A DNA stretch of 64,000 nucleotides, taken from NCBI RefSeq assembly GCF_000374425.1, contig NZ_KB894366.1, positions 1 to 64,000 of the forward strand, written 5' to 3'. This DNA comes from Acinetobacter tjernbergiae DSM 14971 = CIP 107465. Its GTDB lineage: Bacteria > Pseudomonadota > Gammaproteobacteria > Pseudomonadales > Moraxellaceae. How positions within the stretch are numbered: the first letter of the stretch is position 1; each line of letters starts with the position of its first letter. Below the pieces are notes generated by a model. The model did not search any database. It was not told where the DNA came from and saw nothing but the letters and a program-made list of their open reading frames with translations. Of this stretch, positions 38,601 through 46,683 are shown piece by piece. A program made the position numbers and the translations under genes.

Positions 38601-39958
38601 TGTGCATGAGTGATTAACTCTGGCTGGTTTTCATACCCATCTAAAGAGTGTTTAAATTTAAATAAACCTGGATGTTGGGATGAAAATGGGCTGACATGAT
38701 GTAATGACTTATTGTTACTTTGGCAATATTCTTCACAAGCTGCAATGACATTTTTAGCATTCACACCTTCAAATAAAATAACATGCTCGACTTGAAGTTG
38801 TTTTAATGCAGATAAGGCTTCAGCCTGTGTCATTGTGGTAGAAAGCGGAACAGCACATGCCTGAGCTGCGATAGTAAGGAAAGCAACAGCACCTTCTGCA
38901 CTACCGCCAGAAGGTGCCATATATGCAACGATCTGCCCACTTTTAACTCCTACTCGTCTGAGATCACCCTCTCCCCCTGAACGAATAAATGAAAGTAAAT
39001 CCCCATAAGTGGTACATATTTGGTTATTTTGCTCTCTAGCAAGCCTAAACAAAGGAGATGATTGGGCTCGTCTTTCCAATAATTCTATAATTGTGGTTGC
39101 TTGTCCTTCAGAATGAATCGAAACATGAGCGACTTGCACTTCTGTATCAATTCTTCTAGAACTGAATTTACACGAAGCTTGTTCAGTGCTTTCCGTTCTC
39201 TGGCTTGCTGATGAAATGCCTGTTATACAATGTTTTATTTCATCCTTAATCGGTTTTGCGATCGTACTACTAATTTCATGATCACTGTCCAAATAAAAAA
39301 TTTGGGTATTCGGATTTTTATCATGTAGCACCAATGATTCGGACCACGGTTTTAGAGCATCATGTTGTCCAATTAAATGTATGGCTTGATTTTGACTATA
39401 TTCCTCAGCACATTCTGGTAAACCTGCAAGCTTTCTCATATCCAATAGTGGAATCGCAGCACCAGCACAGGCATAAATAGAGGTTTTAAAAGGAATATTA
39501 GAATTTATATTGAACTGGGTTTCCCTACCCATGTAGCTTTGAACTGCATCCAGTAATGCAGGATCATTCGGTAAATTATTTACCAAGCTAGCAATGTATC
39601 CTCCTTGACTAAACCCATAAATTGCATCAAAAGGTCCATGTATTTCAATAGCCAACAAAACACTTTCTATCGCACAACAAATACTCTGCAATAATGCTCG
39701 ATGATCTAAATTTTCCCAATCAGATTTAGGAGGTAACCATGAATACCAAGGTCCTTCAACCAATCCTGTCAATTCAGATAAACGAATATCTGGAGACTTA
39801 ACTTGGATGGTGCCATTAAGATAAGTGATATCATAATCTTGGTCATTAAGTTCTAAATTCTGAAGTTGTAGTTTGGTAATTATTTTATTACTACCATTTC
39901 CATGAAGGGCTAAGATTTTTCGCTGCATTTTCGGTGTTTGGTTTTCTTGAGCAGACAT
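35621..39958 (-). CDS. Four-domain synthase: FSH1-like hydrolase, AMP-dependent ligase, membrane acyltransferase-3, acyl carrier
   Basis: This 1445-residue protein has four modules in order (numbered from the ATG at 39958). Residues 12-240 are an FSH1-like serine hydrolase with ALHGNGSN, the nucleophile motif GFSQGG (Ser117), GQHD (Asp199) and DHE (His227). Residues about 285-830 are an AMP-dependent ligase with the P-loop RTSGTTSMPK, the TGD motif and a conserved Lys near PMTNSKKYKRN. Residues about 878-1330 are a multi-helix acyltransferase-3 domain with the R-x10-H signature (Arg882/His893). Residues about 1349-1425 are a carrier domain with NGLASLG (Ser1379). GAAGGAAA before 39958 supports that start over an in-frame one at 40030. 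It likely activates, carries and transfers an acyl group across the inner membrane. The neighbouring PPTase should modify Ser1379. Confidence 0.88.
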   Translation of the reverse strand: MSAQENQTPKMQRKILALHGNGSNKIITKLQLQNLELNDQDYDITYLNGTIQVKSPDIRLSELTGLVEGPWYSWLPPKSDWENLDHRALLQSICCAIESVLLAIEIHGPFDAIYGFSQGGYIASLVNNLPNDPALLDAVQSYMGRETQFNINSNIPFKTSIYACAGAAIPLLDMRKLAGLPECAEEYSQNQAIHLIGQHDALKPWSESLVLHDKNPNTQIFYLDSDHEISSTIAKPIKDEIKHCITGISSASQRTESTEQASCKFSSRRIDTEVQVAHVSIHSEGQATTIIELLERRAQSSPLFRLAREQNNQICTTYGDLLSFIRSGGEGDLRRVGVKSGQIVAYMAPSGGSAEGAVAFLTIAAQACAVPLSTTMTQAEALSALKQLQVEHVILFEGVNAKNVIAACEEYCQSNNKSLHHVSPFSSQHPGLFKFKHSLDGYENQPELITHAHDDCLLLRTSGTTSMPKVVPLKQKDLVLNSTILADSIGINEFDVTYSVMPLDHIGGISASILASLSVGATITCEGLYNPQLMAEALVKSNPKPTWYSAVPTIQLATLRYLQENREQYLDHDGVWSEHNLRLIRSGASALKEEDRLALMKTYDCPVLPTYSMSELMPISQPAQTEMSWEVKASSVGVPLIASLAIVDPVTLKPQPFGVAGEIAISGETVFSGYKENPEANNKSRFLMPLPQSGEIHTWFLTGDLGQIDAFGHLSLEGRLKELIKRGGEQIAPAEIEDNLTSHSSIDIAICFPVPSETYGEEVGCAIVSSDPVFSLENQSKWVNELRSFLLKRGVSAHKIPSIWRVVDKNDLPMTNSKKYKRNVMAESLGITTQPSPNQQNTAITSERKEKKVATKNTSELALNTNRLDKPKVDWETIAGFRFILACYVMFMHIGANNSWEAFNNLRQFQWHVNSFFILAGFSLAILMPAMIQNKFAFVKARVAVMYPLYALAIIFAMGNLFVSCHPSTFIPSFSWGPLVHEGTASYCQGTPWIEGSWLGNVILSFGIHATGLQATPLWGASWFIGFYLWFISMYFQCLVIFPMIYNALYKQRGNVKKILMYIGIGLTTNVVILMGFWYGFVVDFVGYGLFDPDTGLRSIPTAAQVALAGKENAMGLGFYLFAPFWMVYFLVGMCAAFLYDAIRPTEQKRSHIWGYVADAITLIIICVSIAHIAQGYTHFGPEVTQVPVDAYFMRPEGANSYADPAITNRIWDEIYSRSFAPLTLLWIFALSTGKGFTARLLRMSPFQFLAPTAYACFLFHQMVGQWYYAATRGGEWWNWWDYRKSFYWFSPEPVPVEWYEYFYVVGLVVIFAKLIQPADTLLRNLVAMIIRWIKSVGSGTDDSKPVLDTAEVVLETAAKISGLEVNRELSLNDNGLASLGIVRFVNALESEFSLPGQKVSFSMAEIMAAQDLNEVIAIVEKAILQPEILETNMILDDHYQHRGI

Positions 39959-40027
39959 GTTATTTTTCCTTCGTTTAAGAAACATGTATTGCGAATAAGA
40001 TTCAACAACCTCCTGAGCTACATGTTT

Positions 40028-40048
40028 CAATAGCTCAAGAAGCTATTG
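40028..40048 (-). terminator. Hairpin after the PEBP gene
   Basis: CAATAGCT and AGCTATTG pair around a 5-base loop just downstream of the PEBP stop. A T-tract is missing, so this is a weak terminator candidate. Confidence 0.4.
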
Positions 40049-40055
40049 AGATGCT

Positions 40056-40598
40056 TTATCGTTTATATAGAGCTTCTATCGTACTTGATGCCAACGAATG
40101 GGCTTTGACCATATAACCTGTTAATGCCCCAGATGCATCAGCAGGTAATTCCAGTTTCTTTGAAAGTGCGTACACTGTGAATTGGTAGCGATGTGCACCA
40201 TGACCCTGAGGTGGACACGCTCCCCCAAATCCTTTTTGACCATAATCATTGGTCACATCAATCACATCTTTATAATCAAGCTTGCCATTACCAGATGGAA
40301 TTGAAGTCACTTCAGCAGGGATATTCACCACTTGCCAGTGCCACCAACCACTACCCGTCGGAGCATCTGGATCATAAGCCATGATTGCATACGCTTGCGT
40401 CCCTGCTGGAGCACCACTCCATGACAACTGCGGCGATTTATTTTCGCCTGAACAGCCAAAACCTTGGAATTCGAACGTATTTTTCATGAATGCGCCATGC
40501 GCAATATCGGTACTTTTTAATTTGAATTCGTCAGCATGTGTGAATCCAGCAGTCAAGCCGATCAAAGGCAACATGAGTTTTAAAATAGATTTGTACAT
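40056..40598 (-). CDS. Exported PEBP-family (YbhB/YbcL-like) protein
   Basis: The 180-residue protein has a signal peptide (MYKSILKLMLPLIGLTAGFTH) and then the phosphatidylethanolamine-binding fold of bacterial YbhB/YbcL proteins. Visible motifs are DPDAPTGSGWWHWQVVNIP, the conserved GPCPP-like turn (GACPPQGHGAHRYQF) and a C-terminal helix. These proteins bind small anionic ligands; the bacterial role is poorly known. It lies about 100 bases upstream of the four-domain synthase on the same strand and may be the first gene of that cluster. Confidence 0.85.
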   Translation of the reverse strand: MYKSILKLMLPLIGLTAGFTHADEFKLKSTDIAHGAFMKNTFEFQGFGCSGENKSPQLSWSGAPAGTQAYAIMAYDPDAPTGSGWWHWQVVNIPAEVTSIPSGNGKLDYKDVIDVTNDYGQKGFGGACPPQGHGAHRYQFTVYALSKKLELPADASGALTGYMVKAHSLASSTIEALYKR

Positions 40599-41056
40599 TA
40601 GGATCTCTGTTTATGGAAAACAGGGTGATCTTAATGTTTTTAATTCGTTTGAATTCTCTCTAATGCGCCATGTTTTCGCCTAAATAAATCATATCCTGAC
40701 TAAATACAGATAATTTACCAACACTTCTATCAATAAAGGCTAAACAAAGTAAATTCAGGAAGACGACACAAGTTTCATGGTCACTAGAGCAAAATTCGAT
40801 AAGGGCAACAATCACTGGCATAGCTGCATTCTGCCTATTCCGTTACCTTTCAACTAATTATTTAGGTTTTTATGTTGTTTCAATCAGGCAATAAAATTCA
40901 AACCGCTTGTTTTATAGCAAGACTCTTTCCAAGCATCACGAGATTCTCTCTGATACCAGTTTAAAGAATAAATAAAAAGTACTGCACTTCCGTGAAATTA
41001 GACAGTTGCTCTTGTGATAATTTATCTGAATAATGTATTGGCAAAGCACTCTAATT
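40599..41056. other. Intergenic region, no supported gene
   Basis: About 460 bases between the PEBP start and the UmuDAb stop. A minus-strand frame at 40660-40821 could give 53 residues (MPVIVALIEFCSSDHETC...), but it lacks a ribosome site and any recognised family. The PEBP promoter should lie near 40610-40680. No operator was recognised. Confidence 0.5.
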
Positions 41057-41668
41057 TTATCTCATCGGTTTCAAGTTATAAGTCACCACGCCCCAAATCA
41101 ATAATTCTTGCCCTTCAGTAATATAAATATTTTGATAATCTGGATTCTCTGCTTTTAACCATACTTTAGGTGGATTGAAATGATGATCAATCATCAGTCG
41201 TTTCACCGTAAAATCATTATCAATCAAAGCAATCACAATATCCCCCGACTTTGCTGCTAGACTTCGATCTACAACCAAAGGATCATCAATATCAATACCG
41301 ACATCTAACATTGAAAGTGAATTTGCTTTCACAATAAACGTGGAATTTTCATTACGAATTAAATATTCATTTAAATCCAAAGCTTGATCAACGTGGCTTT
41401 GCGCGGGAGATGCAGCACCTGCTGCCACACGCTCTGTTGCCAATGGAATACGATACACTCGATCATTCTTGGCTTGCACATTGTGAACTTTCAATGATGC
41501 TGACAAATCTGAACGTATATCTGTTTTGACATTATTCAGTAACCAATTTTTGATGAAATCAACTTGGGATTCAGGAACACGAATCACTTTGGTTGGCTCA
41601 CTAAATTGAGCCTTACGTCCAGCATTTACTCGCACACCACCATGTTCAAATTCTATTTTTTTGGACAT
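41057..41668 (-). CDS. umuDAb: UmuDAb, LexA/UmuD-type self-cleaving SOS regulator
   Basis: The 203-residue protein is longer than E. coli UmuD and has the N-terminal extension (MSKKIEFEHGGVRVNAGRKA) that makes Acinetobacter UmuDAb a DNA-binding repressor. The self-cleavage site is Ala83-Gly84 (VAAGAAS). The Ser/Lys protease dyad is Ser119 (KANSLSM) and Lys156 (FTVKRLM). These match the published positions of UmuDAb. After DNA damage, RecA promotes cleavage and frees target promoters including error-prone polymerase genes and ddrR. The gene is divergent from a ddrR-like gene, with a palindromic operator between them. No umuC follows. Confidence 0.92.
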   Translation of the reverse strand: MSKKIEFEHGGVRVNAGRKAQFSEPTKVIRVPESQVDFIKNWLLNNVKTDIRSDLSASLKVHNVQAKNDRVYRIPLATERVAAGAASPAQSHVDQALDLNEYLIRNENSTFIVKANSLSMLDVGIDIDDPLVVDRSLAAKSGDIVIALIDNDFTVKRLMIDHHFNPPKVWLKAENPDYQNIYITEGQELLIWGVVTYNLKPMR

Positions 41669-41709
41669 TATTTCCCCTTATCCCAGCGTTAAAAGTGTGC
41701 AGTTAATTT

Positions 41710-41736
41710 AACTTGAAAAAGTTACAAATTCAAGTT
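41710..41736. promoter_or_regulatory. UmuDAb operator (palindrome) between umuDAb and ddrR
   Basis: AACTTGAA and TTCAAGTT are exact inverted repeats separated by 11 bases. TTGAAAAAGTTACAAATTCAA closely follows the TTGAAA...TTTCAA-type box reported for UmuDAb-regulated promoters in Acinetobacter. It lies 42-68 bases upstream of the umuDAb start and about 225 bases upstream of the ddrR-like start. Binding is inferred. Confidence 0.65.
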
Positions 41737-41959
41737 GACGTCGTATAAATTTTGCATAACAATGAATTCTATAGATCATATTTTAGCTTGTTTAATTTAA
41801 ACATGGATGTAAATAGACTAAAATTAATGATTAAAATCAAAAACTTAAATAAAAACCACTTTTCTAAATAGTGTTAAGTTATTGATCTAATTCATTAATA
41901 TATTTGATCTCTCAGCAGATAGTTTTTATTCAAATATTTTTGATGTGGAGACATGAAAA

Positions 41960-42187
41960 ATGAACAATCAACGTGATGCTATTCTTGGCTATACAGATGA
42001 ACAACATGCTTACTTTATTCGTCTTATCGAGAACAATACAATCCTAGGTCATAGCTACGGTTTGTTTTGTGAAAGTCCTGATAGCGAAGCCGCAGAAAGT
42101 ATAATGACGACTCTATTTTTAAAAAAATCTTTCTGGCTCAACGGCAGTGAGTTCCAGAATGTTGTACAAGGTTTACAACCACTTTAA
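41960..42187 (+). CDS. ddrR: DdrR-like DNA damage response protein
   Basis: The 75-residue soluble protein (MNNQRDAILGYTDEQHAYF...) has no signal peptide or membrane helix. Its size, position and divergent orientation next to umuDAb match ddrR, an Acinetobacter-specific SOS gene that helps UmuDAb repress its targets. GGAG lies before the start (GTGGAGACATGAAAA), though an overlapping out-of-frame ATG intervenes. The call rests mainly on context, as I cannot align to a known DdrR here. Confidence 0.7.
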   Translation: MNNQRDAILGYTDEQHAYFIRLIENNTILGHSYGLFCESPDSEAAESIMTTLFLKKSFWLNGSEFQNVVQGLQPL

Positions 42188-42216
42188 TCAAAATAATCAG
42201 CAAAAAGATCACAATC

Positions 42217-42244
42217 CTGCTTTAGCGACAACGGGCTAAAGCAG
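42217..42244. terminator. Hairpin between ddrR and a methyltransferase gene
   Basis: CTGCTTTAGC and GCTAAAGCAG pair over 10 bases around an 8-base loop. It lies between convergent stops. No U-tract follows on either strand. Confidence 0.45.
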
Positions 42245-42262
42245 TTGGGCATGGACGAGGAG

Positions 42263-43135
42263 CTAATCCAAACGTAGATGTAACATATGCGTTGCAATGG
42301 TATGACGAATCTGATCAGGTCGGGCTTGAAAATAACGTTCAGTTAACCCAATGCCTGATAAATCTTCAGCCACTTTATAACCCAGTTGGTTAACCGACTG
42401 ATGTAATATTTTGGGTCTAAATTGCCCTTTTAATGGCTCTTTTAAGAATCGGGTAAATTGCGAAACAAAGAGACTACCAAAACGTTCAATACCTGATAGC
42501 TCTCGATAATCAATCGAGTAATCCATCACCACCTCACTTTTAGCAGCAGCAATATTGGCGATACTTTGCAAAGTGTTTAAGGTCGTTTGTGGCTCAAGGT
42601 AATGTGTTGTACCTAACCATGAGAAAAATGCTGCTTGATCCTGTTTAAAACCACTTCTTGCCAAAGCATCTGCAGTCGACTCTTTCTCGAAATCAATCGC
42701 AACGAACTCAACATTTGCTGGAATTTCACCGAATTGGCTGAGTTTTTTCTGTTTTGCGGCCTGTGTATCAGGATGATCAACTTCAAAGATACGTAAATTG
42801 GGATATTGCTGCGCCTGACGTAACGTAAAAGAGTCTAATCCTGCGCCCACTAACACATATTGTTGTGTACCTTTCAGAATAGCTTGTTGCAATAAATCCT
42901 CTGCATAACGTGATCGACCTACCACTTGACCCGTTAATAAACCAAGTGTTCGATTAAATACAGAGGAATTCATCACTTTTACGGTCAGAGGCGTTGTTAA
43001 TAACTTTTTCCAGCCTTTACTGGTCAACTCAAAGGCAAAAGGATCAGAAAACACTGGGTTTTTAGCATTTTGAAAGTGATTGGCACGTAATGCTGCCGCA
43101 GCTTCTGCGGTTCGACTTGATTGTCCTTCTTTCAT
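42263..43135 (-). CDS. SAM-dependent methyltransferase, leucine carboxyl-methyltransferase-like (TIGR00027 type)
   Basis: The 290-residue protein has the family layout: RTAEAAAALRANHF at the start, VLVGAGLDSFTLR (SAM-binding glycine loop, about residue 90), FEVDHPDTQAAK, and FFSWLGTTHYLE. Such bacterial proteins are often linked to secondary metabolism or lipid modification, but the acceptor here is unknown. GGAGG sits about 8 bases before the ATG at 43135, favouring this over an in-frame start at 43150. It lies about 95 bases after the monooxygenase gene on the same strand and probably belongs to the same transcript as the monooxygenase and SDR genes. Confidence 0.85.
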   Translation of the reverse strand: MKEGQSSRTAEAAAALRANHFQNAKNPVFSDPFAFELTSKGWKKLLTTPLTVKVMNSSVFNRTLGLLTGQVVGRSRYAEDLLQQAILKGTQQYVLVGAGLDSFTLRQAQQYPNLRIFEVDHPDTQAAKQKKLSQFGEIPANVEFVAIDFEKESTADALARSGFKQDQAAFFSWLGTTHYLEPQTTLNTLQSIANIAAAKSEVVMDYSIDYRELSGIERFGSLFVSQFTRFLKEPLKGQFRPKILHQSVNQLGYKVAEDLSGIGLTERYFQARPDQIRHTIATHMLHLRLD

Positions 43136-43229
43136 ATTTCTTGCCTCCATTATTTATATCTTGCAAAAAATAAGCAGCAAATCCCATCCTGAGATAGAAT
43201 TTACTGCCCTTTTATGACTTATCTAACAA

Positions 43230-44750
43230 TTAGTGAGTTTTCTCAGTTTGATAAGTCACTTGATAATCATTCAGATCCATATGTTTTAAACGTTTTTTCA
43301 ATGCTTTTAGTGACCACGGCCAAGCCGCAAAGTTACGACCATTGGCATCTAAATAATAGCTCTTACAACCACCTGCATTAAATACCGTGGTTTTAAGATG
43401 CTTTTGCACCAAATCATTATGCTTTTTGATCACTTCGGGCTTGATATTTAGCTTACTGATACTTTTTTCTTTGATCTTCAACAAACCATCCACAATATAA
43501 TCCAATTGTGCTTCTGCTAAGCCAATGAATGAATCATAAACCAATACGTTTGGACCCAAGATCAAGAAAGCATTTGGTACATTTTCAATACTTGTACCTA
43601 AATACGCTTCTGGTGAACTACTCTTCCATAAGTCATTCAGGCATTCACCTTTTTCATTTAACACACGCTTGCCAATTGGCGGATGTGAAACTTCAAAGCC
43701 TGTCCCCCAAATAATCACATCAACTTCATGACGCTCACCATTCGCTGAAACAACCGTATTCCCCTCTACTTTCACCAATCCATGTGGGATTAATTTGGTA
43801 TTTGGCTGTTGTAACGCTGGATAATAGTTGTTAGCAAATAATAAACGCTTACAACCAATGGTAAAGTTTGGCGTTACGTTTTTACGTAATTCAACATCTT
43901 CAATTTGGAAACGTAAAATCAGTTTGGCTAACTCACCAACTGGTTTTAATACCGCTGGATTGCGTAAACCAAAGTTAATCGCATTCAGTGATTGTGCAAC
44001 GGTTTTACGCCATGTTTTTTGGATTAATGGGAATTTTTCAATCAACGCTTTGCTGACATCACCTAAATCTGTATCAGGTTTTGGAACAACCCAAGGTGCA
44101 GTACGTTGATAAACATATAATTCTTTGGCTAAAGGTTGAATCTGTGGCACAAACTGAATTGCTGATGCACCTGTACCAATGACAGCAATACGTTTGCCCG
44201 TTAAATCGTAATCATGATTCCATTTTGCTGAATGGAACATCTCACCTTTAAATGTTTCTATGCCATCGAGCTTTGGAATTTGTGCTTCTGTGATTGGGCC
44301 TGTTGCAAAAACCACAGTCCTAGACAAATATTGCCCTTTATTGGTCTCAATCACCCATAAATTACGTTCAGTATCCCAAGCTGCATTTAACAATTCCGTA
44401 CCAAATTCAATTTTTGAACTCACATTGAATTTTTCGCTAACTTCTTCTAAGTAATTCAAAATCTCAGGTTGACGAGCAAATAGATGACTCCATTTCGCAC
44501 TCGGCGCAAATGAATACGAATATAATGCTGATGGCACGTCACAACCACAACCTGGGTAGGTATTTTCACGCCAAGTTCCGCCTACACGTGTCGCTTTTTC
44601 GATGATCTTGTAATTGGTATAACCCACTTGGTCAAGACGAATTGCTGTTGCAATACCTGAGATACCTGCCCCCACGATAAACGTATCATAGATGTGCTGT
44701 GGTAAAGCCTTGCCTTCAGTTGAGTTTAATTTTTTTGCTTGAGCAGTCAT
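43230..44750 (-). CDS. Flavin-containing monooxygenase of the Baeyer-Villiger type
   Basis: The 506-residue protein has two Rossmann motifs, GAGISGIATA (FAD, about residue 27) and GTGASAIQF (NADPH, about residue 190). The Baeyer-Villiger fingerprint FKGEMFHSAKWN fits FxGxxxHxxxW. The family inserts oxygen next to ketones, forming esters, or oxidises heteroatoms. The substrate is not visible. It is followed on the same strand by the methyltransferase and preceded by the SDR and two ferritin-like hydrolase genes. The TetR gene nearby is divergent from this group and is the likely regulator. Confidence 0.9.
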   Translation of the reverse strand: MTAQAKKLNSTEGKALPQHIYDTFIVGAGISGIATAIRLDQVGYTNYKIIEKATRVGGTWRENTYPGCGCDVPSALYSYSFAPSAKWSHLFARQPEILNYLEEVSEKFNVSSKIEFGTELLNAAWDTERNLWVIETNKGQYLSRTVVFATGPITEAQIPKLDGIETFKGEMFHSAKWNHDYDLTGKRIAVIGTGASAIQFVPQIQPLAKELYVYQRTAPWVVPKPDTDLGDVSKALIEKFPLIQKTWRKTVAQSLNAINFGLRNPAVLKPVGELAKLILRFQIEDVELRKNVTPNFTIGCKRLLFANNYYPALQQPNTKLIPHGLVKVEGNTVVSANGERHEVDVIIWGTGFEVSHPPIGKRVLNEKGECLNDLWKSSSPEAYLGTSIENVPNAFLILGPNVLVYDSFIGLAEAQLDYIVDGLLKIKEKSISKLNIKPEVIKKHNDLVQKHLKTTVFNAGGCKSYYLDANGRNFAAWPWSLKALKKRLKHMDLNDYQVTYQTEKTH

Positions 44751-44845
44751 TTACAATATCCTTTTATTCATTCAACTAAAATAAGCCTGTCATCATCGGA
44801 CTTGCGCTTATTCCATCGATCAAAATCTTTTGTCACTTAATGGAA

Positions 44846-45670
44846 TTACTTCATAAATCTGTACGAGTTGCCCAAGAATTTGGCATATAAATTCGGTGCA
44901 GCGCGTTTCATTAACCAAAATAACTTGGCATCAATTTGTGGAATGGTATAAAGCTGATCTTTATCCAAACGATCTAAAGTCAGTTTTGCGACCTTATCAC
45001 TGGTGGTAAATGCCAAATTGGTCAAGGCATAATCCAAAAGACCTTTATGCGGCACTTTGCCATTTTTAATAATGTTGGTTGGAACAAGTGTTGGGCAAAG
45101 CACATTCACTTTGATGTCAAACTTTCTGAGTTCAGCAGATAAGGTCTCAGATAAAGCACGTACACCTGCTTTAGTCACATTATATGCAGTCATTTCTGGC
45201 GCAGCGGTATAGGATGCTGCCGAAGCTACATTAATAATCGCTCCATGACCCAGTTGCTTAAATTTAGGGACAAAATAATGGCAACCATGCACCACACCCC
45301 ACAAATTCACATCCGCAACCCATTTCCAATCCGCTAAAGTCATCTCATCAAACTTGCCACCTAAGCCAACGCCTGCATTGTTAATGACCAATGTGGTTGG
45401 ATGCTGCATCAGTTGTTCAGCTTGTTCAGCCAATTTTTCAACTTGCTTGGCATTCCCTACATCACATTTTACTGCGAATGCTTTTGCACCTAAGTTTTCA
45501 ATTAAACTTACGGTTTCTTTGGCTGCGTCTAAATCAATATCTGAACACACCACAGTCCCACCACGTTTTGCCAGTTCAAGTGCAAAACTACGACCGATCC
45601 CACTTCCCGCACCAGTCACTACAGCAAATGCTTTTTGACTTGGTTTTCTTTTTTTACCAAATAATTTCAT
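44846..45670 (-). CDS. Short-chain dehydrogenase/reductase
   Basis: The 274-residue SDR has GAGSGIGRSFA near residue 20 for NAD(P) binding, NNAGVG, and the catalytic YNVTKAG (Tyr-x-x-x-Lys). The C-terminal region LFWLMKRAAPNLYAKFLG is longer and hydrophobic, resembling SDRs that act on lipidic substrates. It lies 38 bases after a ferritin-like hydrolase gene and about 95 bases before the monooxygenase gene on the same strand. A logical role is to oxidise an alcohol to the ketone used by the monooxygenase; that is inference. Confidence 0.88.
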   Translation of the reverse strand: MKLFGKKRKPSQKAFAVVTGAGSGIGRSFALELAKRGGTVVCSDIDLDAAKETVSLIENLGAKAFAVKCDVGNAKQVEKLAEQAEQLMQHPTTLVINNAGVGLGGKFDEMTLADWKWVADVNLWGVVHGCHYFVPKFKQLGHGAIINVASAASYTAAPEMTAYNVTKAGVRALSETLSAELRKFDIKVNVLCPTLVPTNIIKNGKVPHKGLLDYALTNLAFTTSDKVAKLTLDRLDKDQLYTIPQIDAKLFWLMKRAAPNLYAKFLGNSYRFMK

Positions 45671-45708
45671 CTTTGTTTCTCAGCAATCTCGTGTTTACCT
45701 TGACCAAG

Positions 45709-46683
45709 TTATGCAGATGCTGCACGTACAGGCGGTACAAACTCTTTAAGGAAATATGGGGCTAATAGACCTGTTTCAGGGTTTAACAAGCGCTCTTTGT
45801 AATATTCCATATAAGCAGTCGTATCATGATCATTTGGGTGAAAGCTTGGGCGTAGATATTCCAAAATGTGCATAAAACTACTACCAAATACGCCACGCTC
45901 ACTACCGAACAATAACGCCGTACTTTCCACGACATCTTTCATATAACGAGGATTAATCAAATGACTTGGCTTACGTACAAACGGCATTAGATAACCACCG
46001 AGTGATACACCACCCAAAATTGTTAAACTTGCCAACAAGAAACCTGTAATTCTGAGCCAGTAATCACCTGATAACTCAAGAAATACATCATAAGCAATAT
46101 CCTTATGCTCAGATTCTTCAAGCATGTGCCACATCCACATTGCACGTTGTCTTTCATCTTGTGAGCCAAGTAAATAGTCTTCATGCTGCATCATAAATTC
46201 AGCGAGAACTGCCGTGTAATGCTCAATGCCTGCCATTAATGACAGTTGTAAAGATTGCGGCAGCTTGTAAATGCCATAATCAAAAACTTTCCCTGCAATC
46301 GCACGAAGCAATTCCACGGGATAACCATTTTCTTTCAAAACCTCATCGTTAAATTGGTTATGAATTTTTGAATGAATCGCTTCCTGTCCAATCAAAGAAG
46401 TCAGTCTTTGTTTTAAAATTGGATCATGAATAAAATCACGATGATGACGTGCGGTTTCAATCACCACATCTTCACCAAAAGTTAAGAAAATCGATAGCGC
46501 ATGAAAATAAGAGGTCGCTAATTCTTTGTTTAAGAAAAACTTTTCATCCAATTCTGCTGGATTAAATTTAAAATCAAAATGACGAATAGGAATCGGTGAT
46601 TTATTCACAAAATTCTGAATAATTCCCTGATATTTAGTACTGAATTTATCGGAAAAAACATTTCGAATAACTTGAGCGACCAT
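45709..46683 (-). CDS. Ferritin-like predicted metal-dependent hydrolase (PF10118), copy 1
   Basis: The 324-residue protein is of the PF10118 type. It contains GQEAIHSKIHNQF, MAGIEHYTAVLAEFMM and MWHMLEESEHKD, a set of Glu and His residues in helical context that suggests a di-metal site rather than classical hydrolase chemistry. A hydrophobic stretch (RITGFLLASLTILGGVSLGGYL) suggests membrane contact. A second copy, clearly paralogous, lies upstream on the same strand. In Acinetobacter these genes occur near monooxygenase and SDR genes of hydrophobic substrate metabolism. Confidence 0.8.
   Translation of the reverse strand: MVAQVIRNVFSDKFSTKYQGIIQNFVNKSPIPIRHFDFKFNPAELDEKFFLNKELATSYFHALSIFLTFGEDVVIETARHHRDFIHDPILKQRLTSLIGQEAIHSKIHNQFNDEVLKENGYPVELLRAIAGKVFDYGIYKLPQSLQLSLMAGIEHYTAVLAEFMMQHEDYLLGSQDERQRAMWMWHMLEESEHKDIAYDVFLELSGDYWLRITGFLLASLTILGGVSLGGYLMPFVRKPSHLINPRYMKDVVESTALLFGSERGVFGSSFMHILEYLRPSFHPNDHDTTAYMEYYKERLLNPETGLLAPYFLKEFVPPVRAASA

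Noticed and set aside
40660..40821. A 53-codon minus-strand frame (starts MPVIVALIEFCSS) in the gap left of umuDAb
   Set aside because: No ribosome binding site, no recognised family and no typical composition; treated as chance open frame.
43230..44750. AlmA long-chain alkane monooxygenase as identity of the flavin monooxygenase
   Set aside because: The N-terminus and motif details (VGAGISGIATAIRL, CGCDVPSALYS) do not follow the AlmA sequence I know; a general Baeyer-Villiger-type call is safer.
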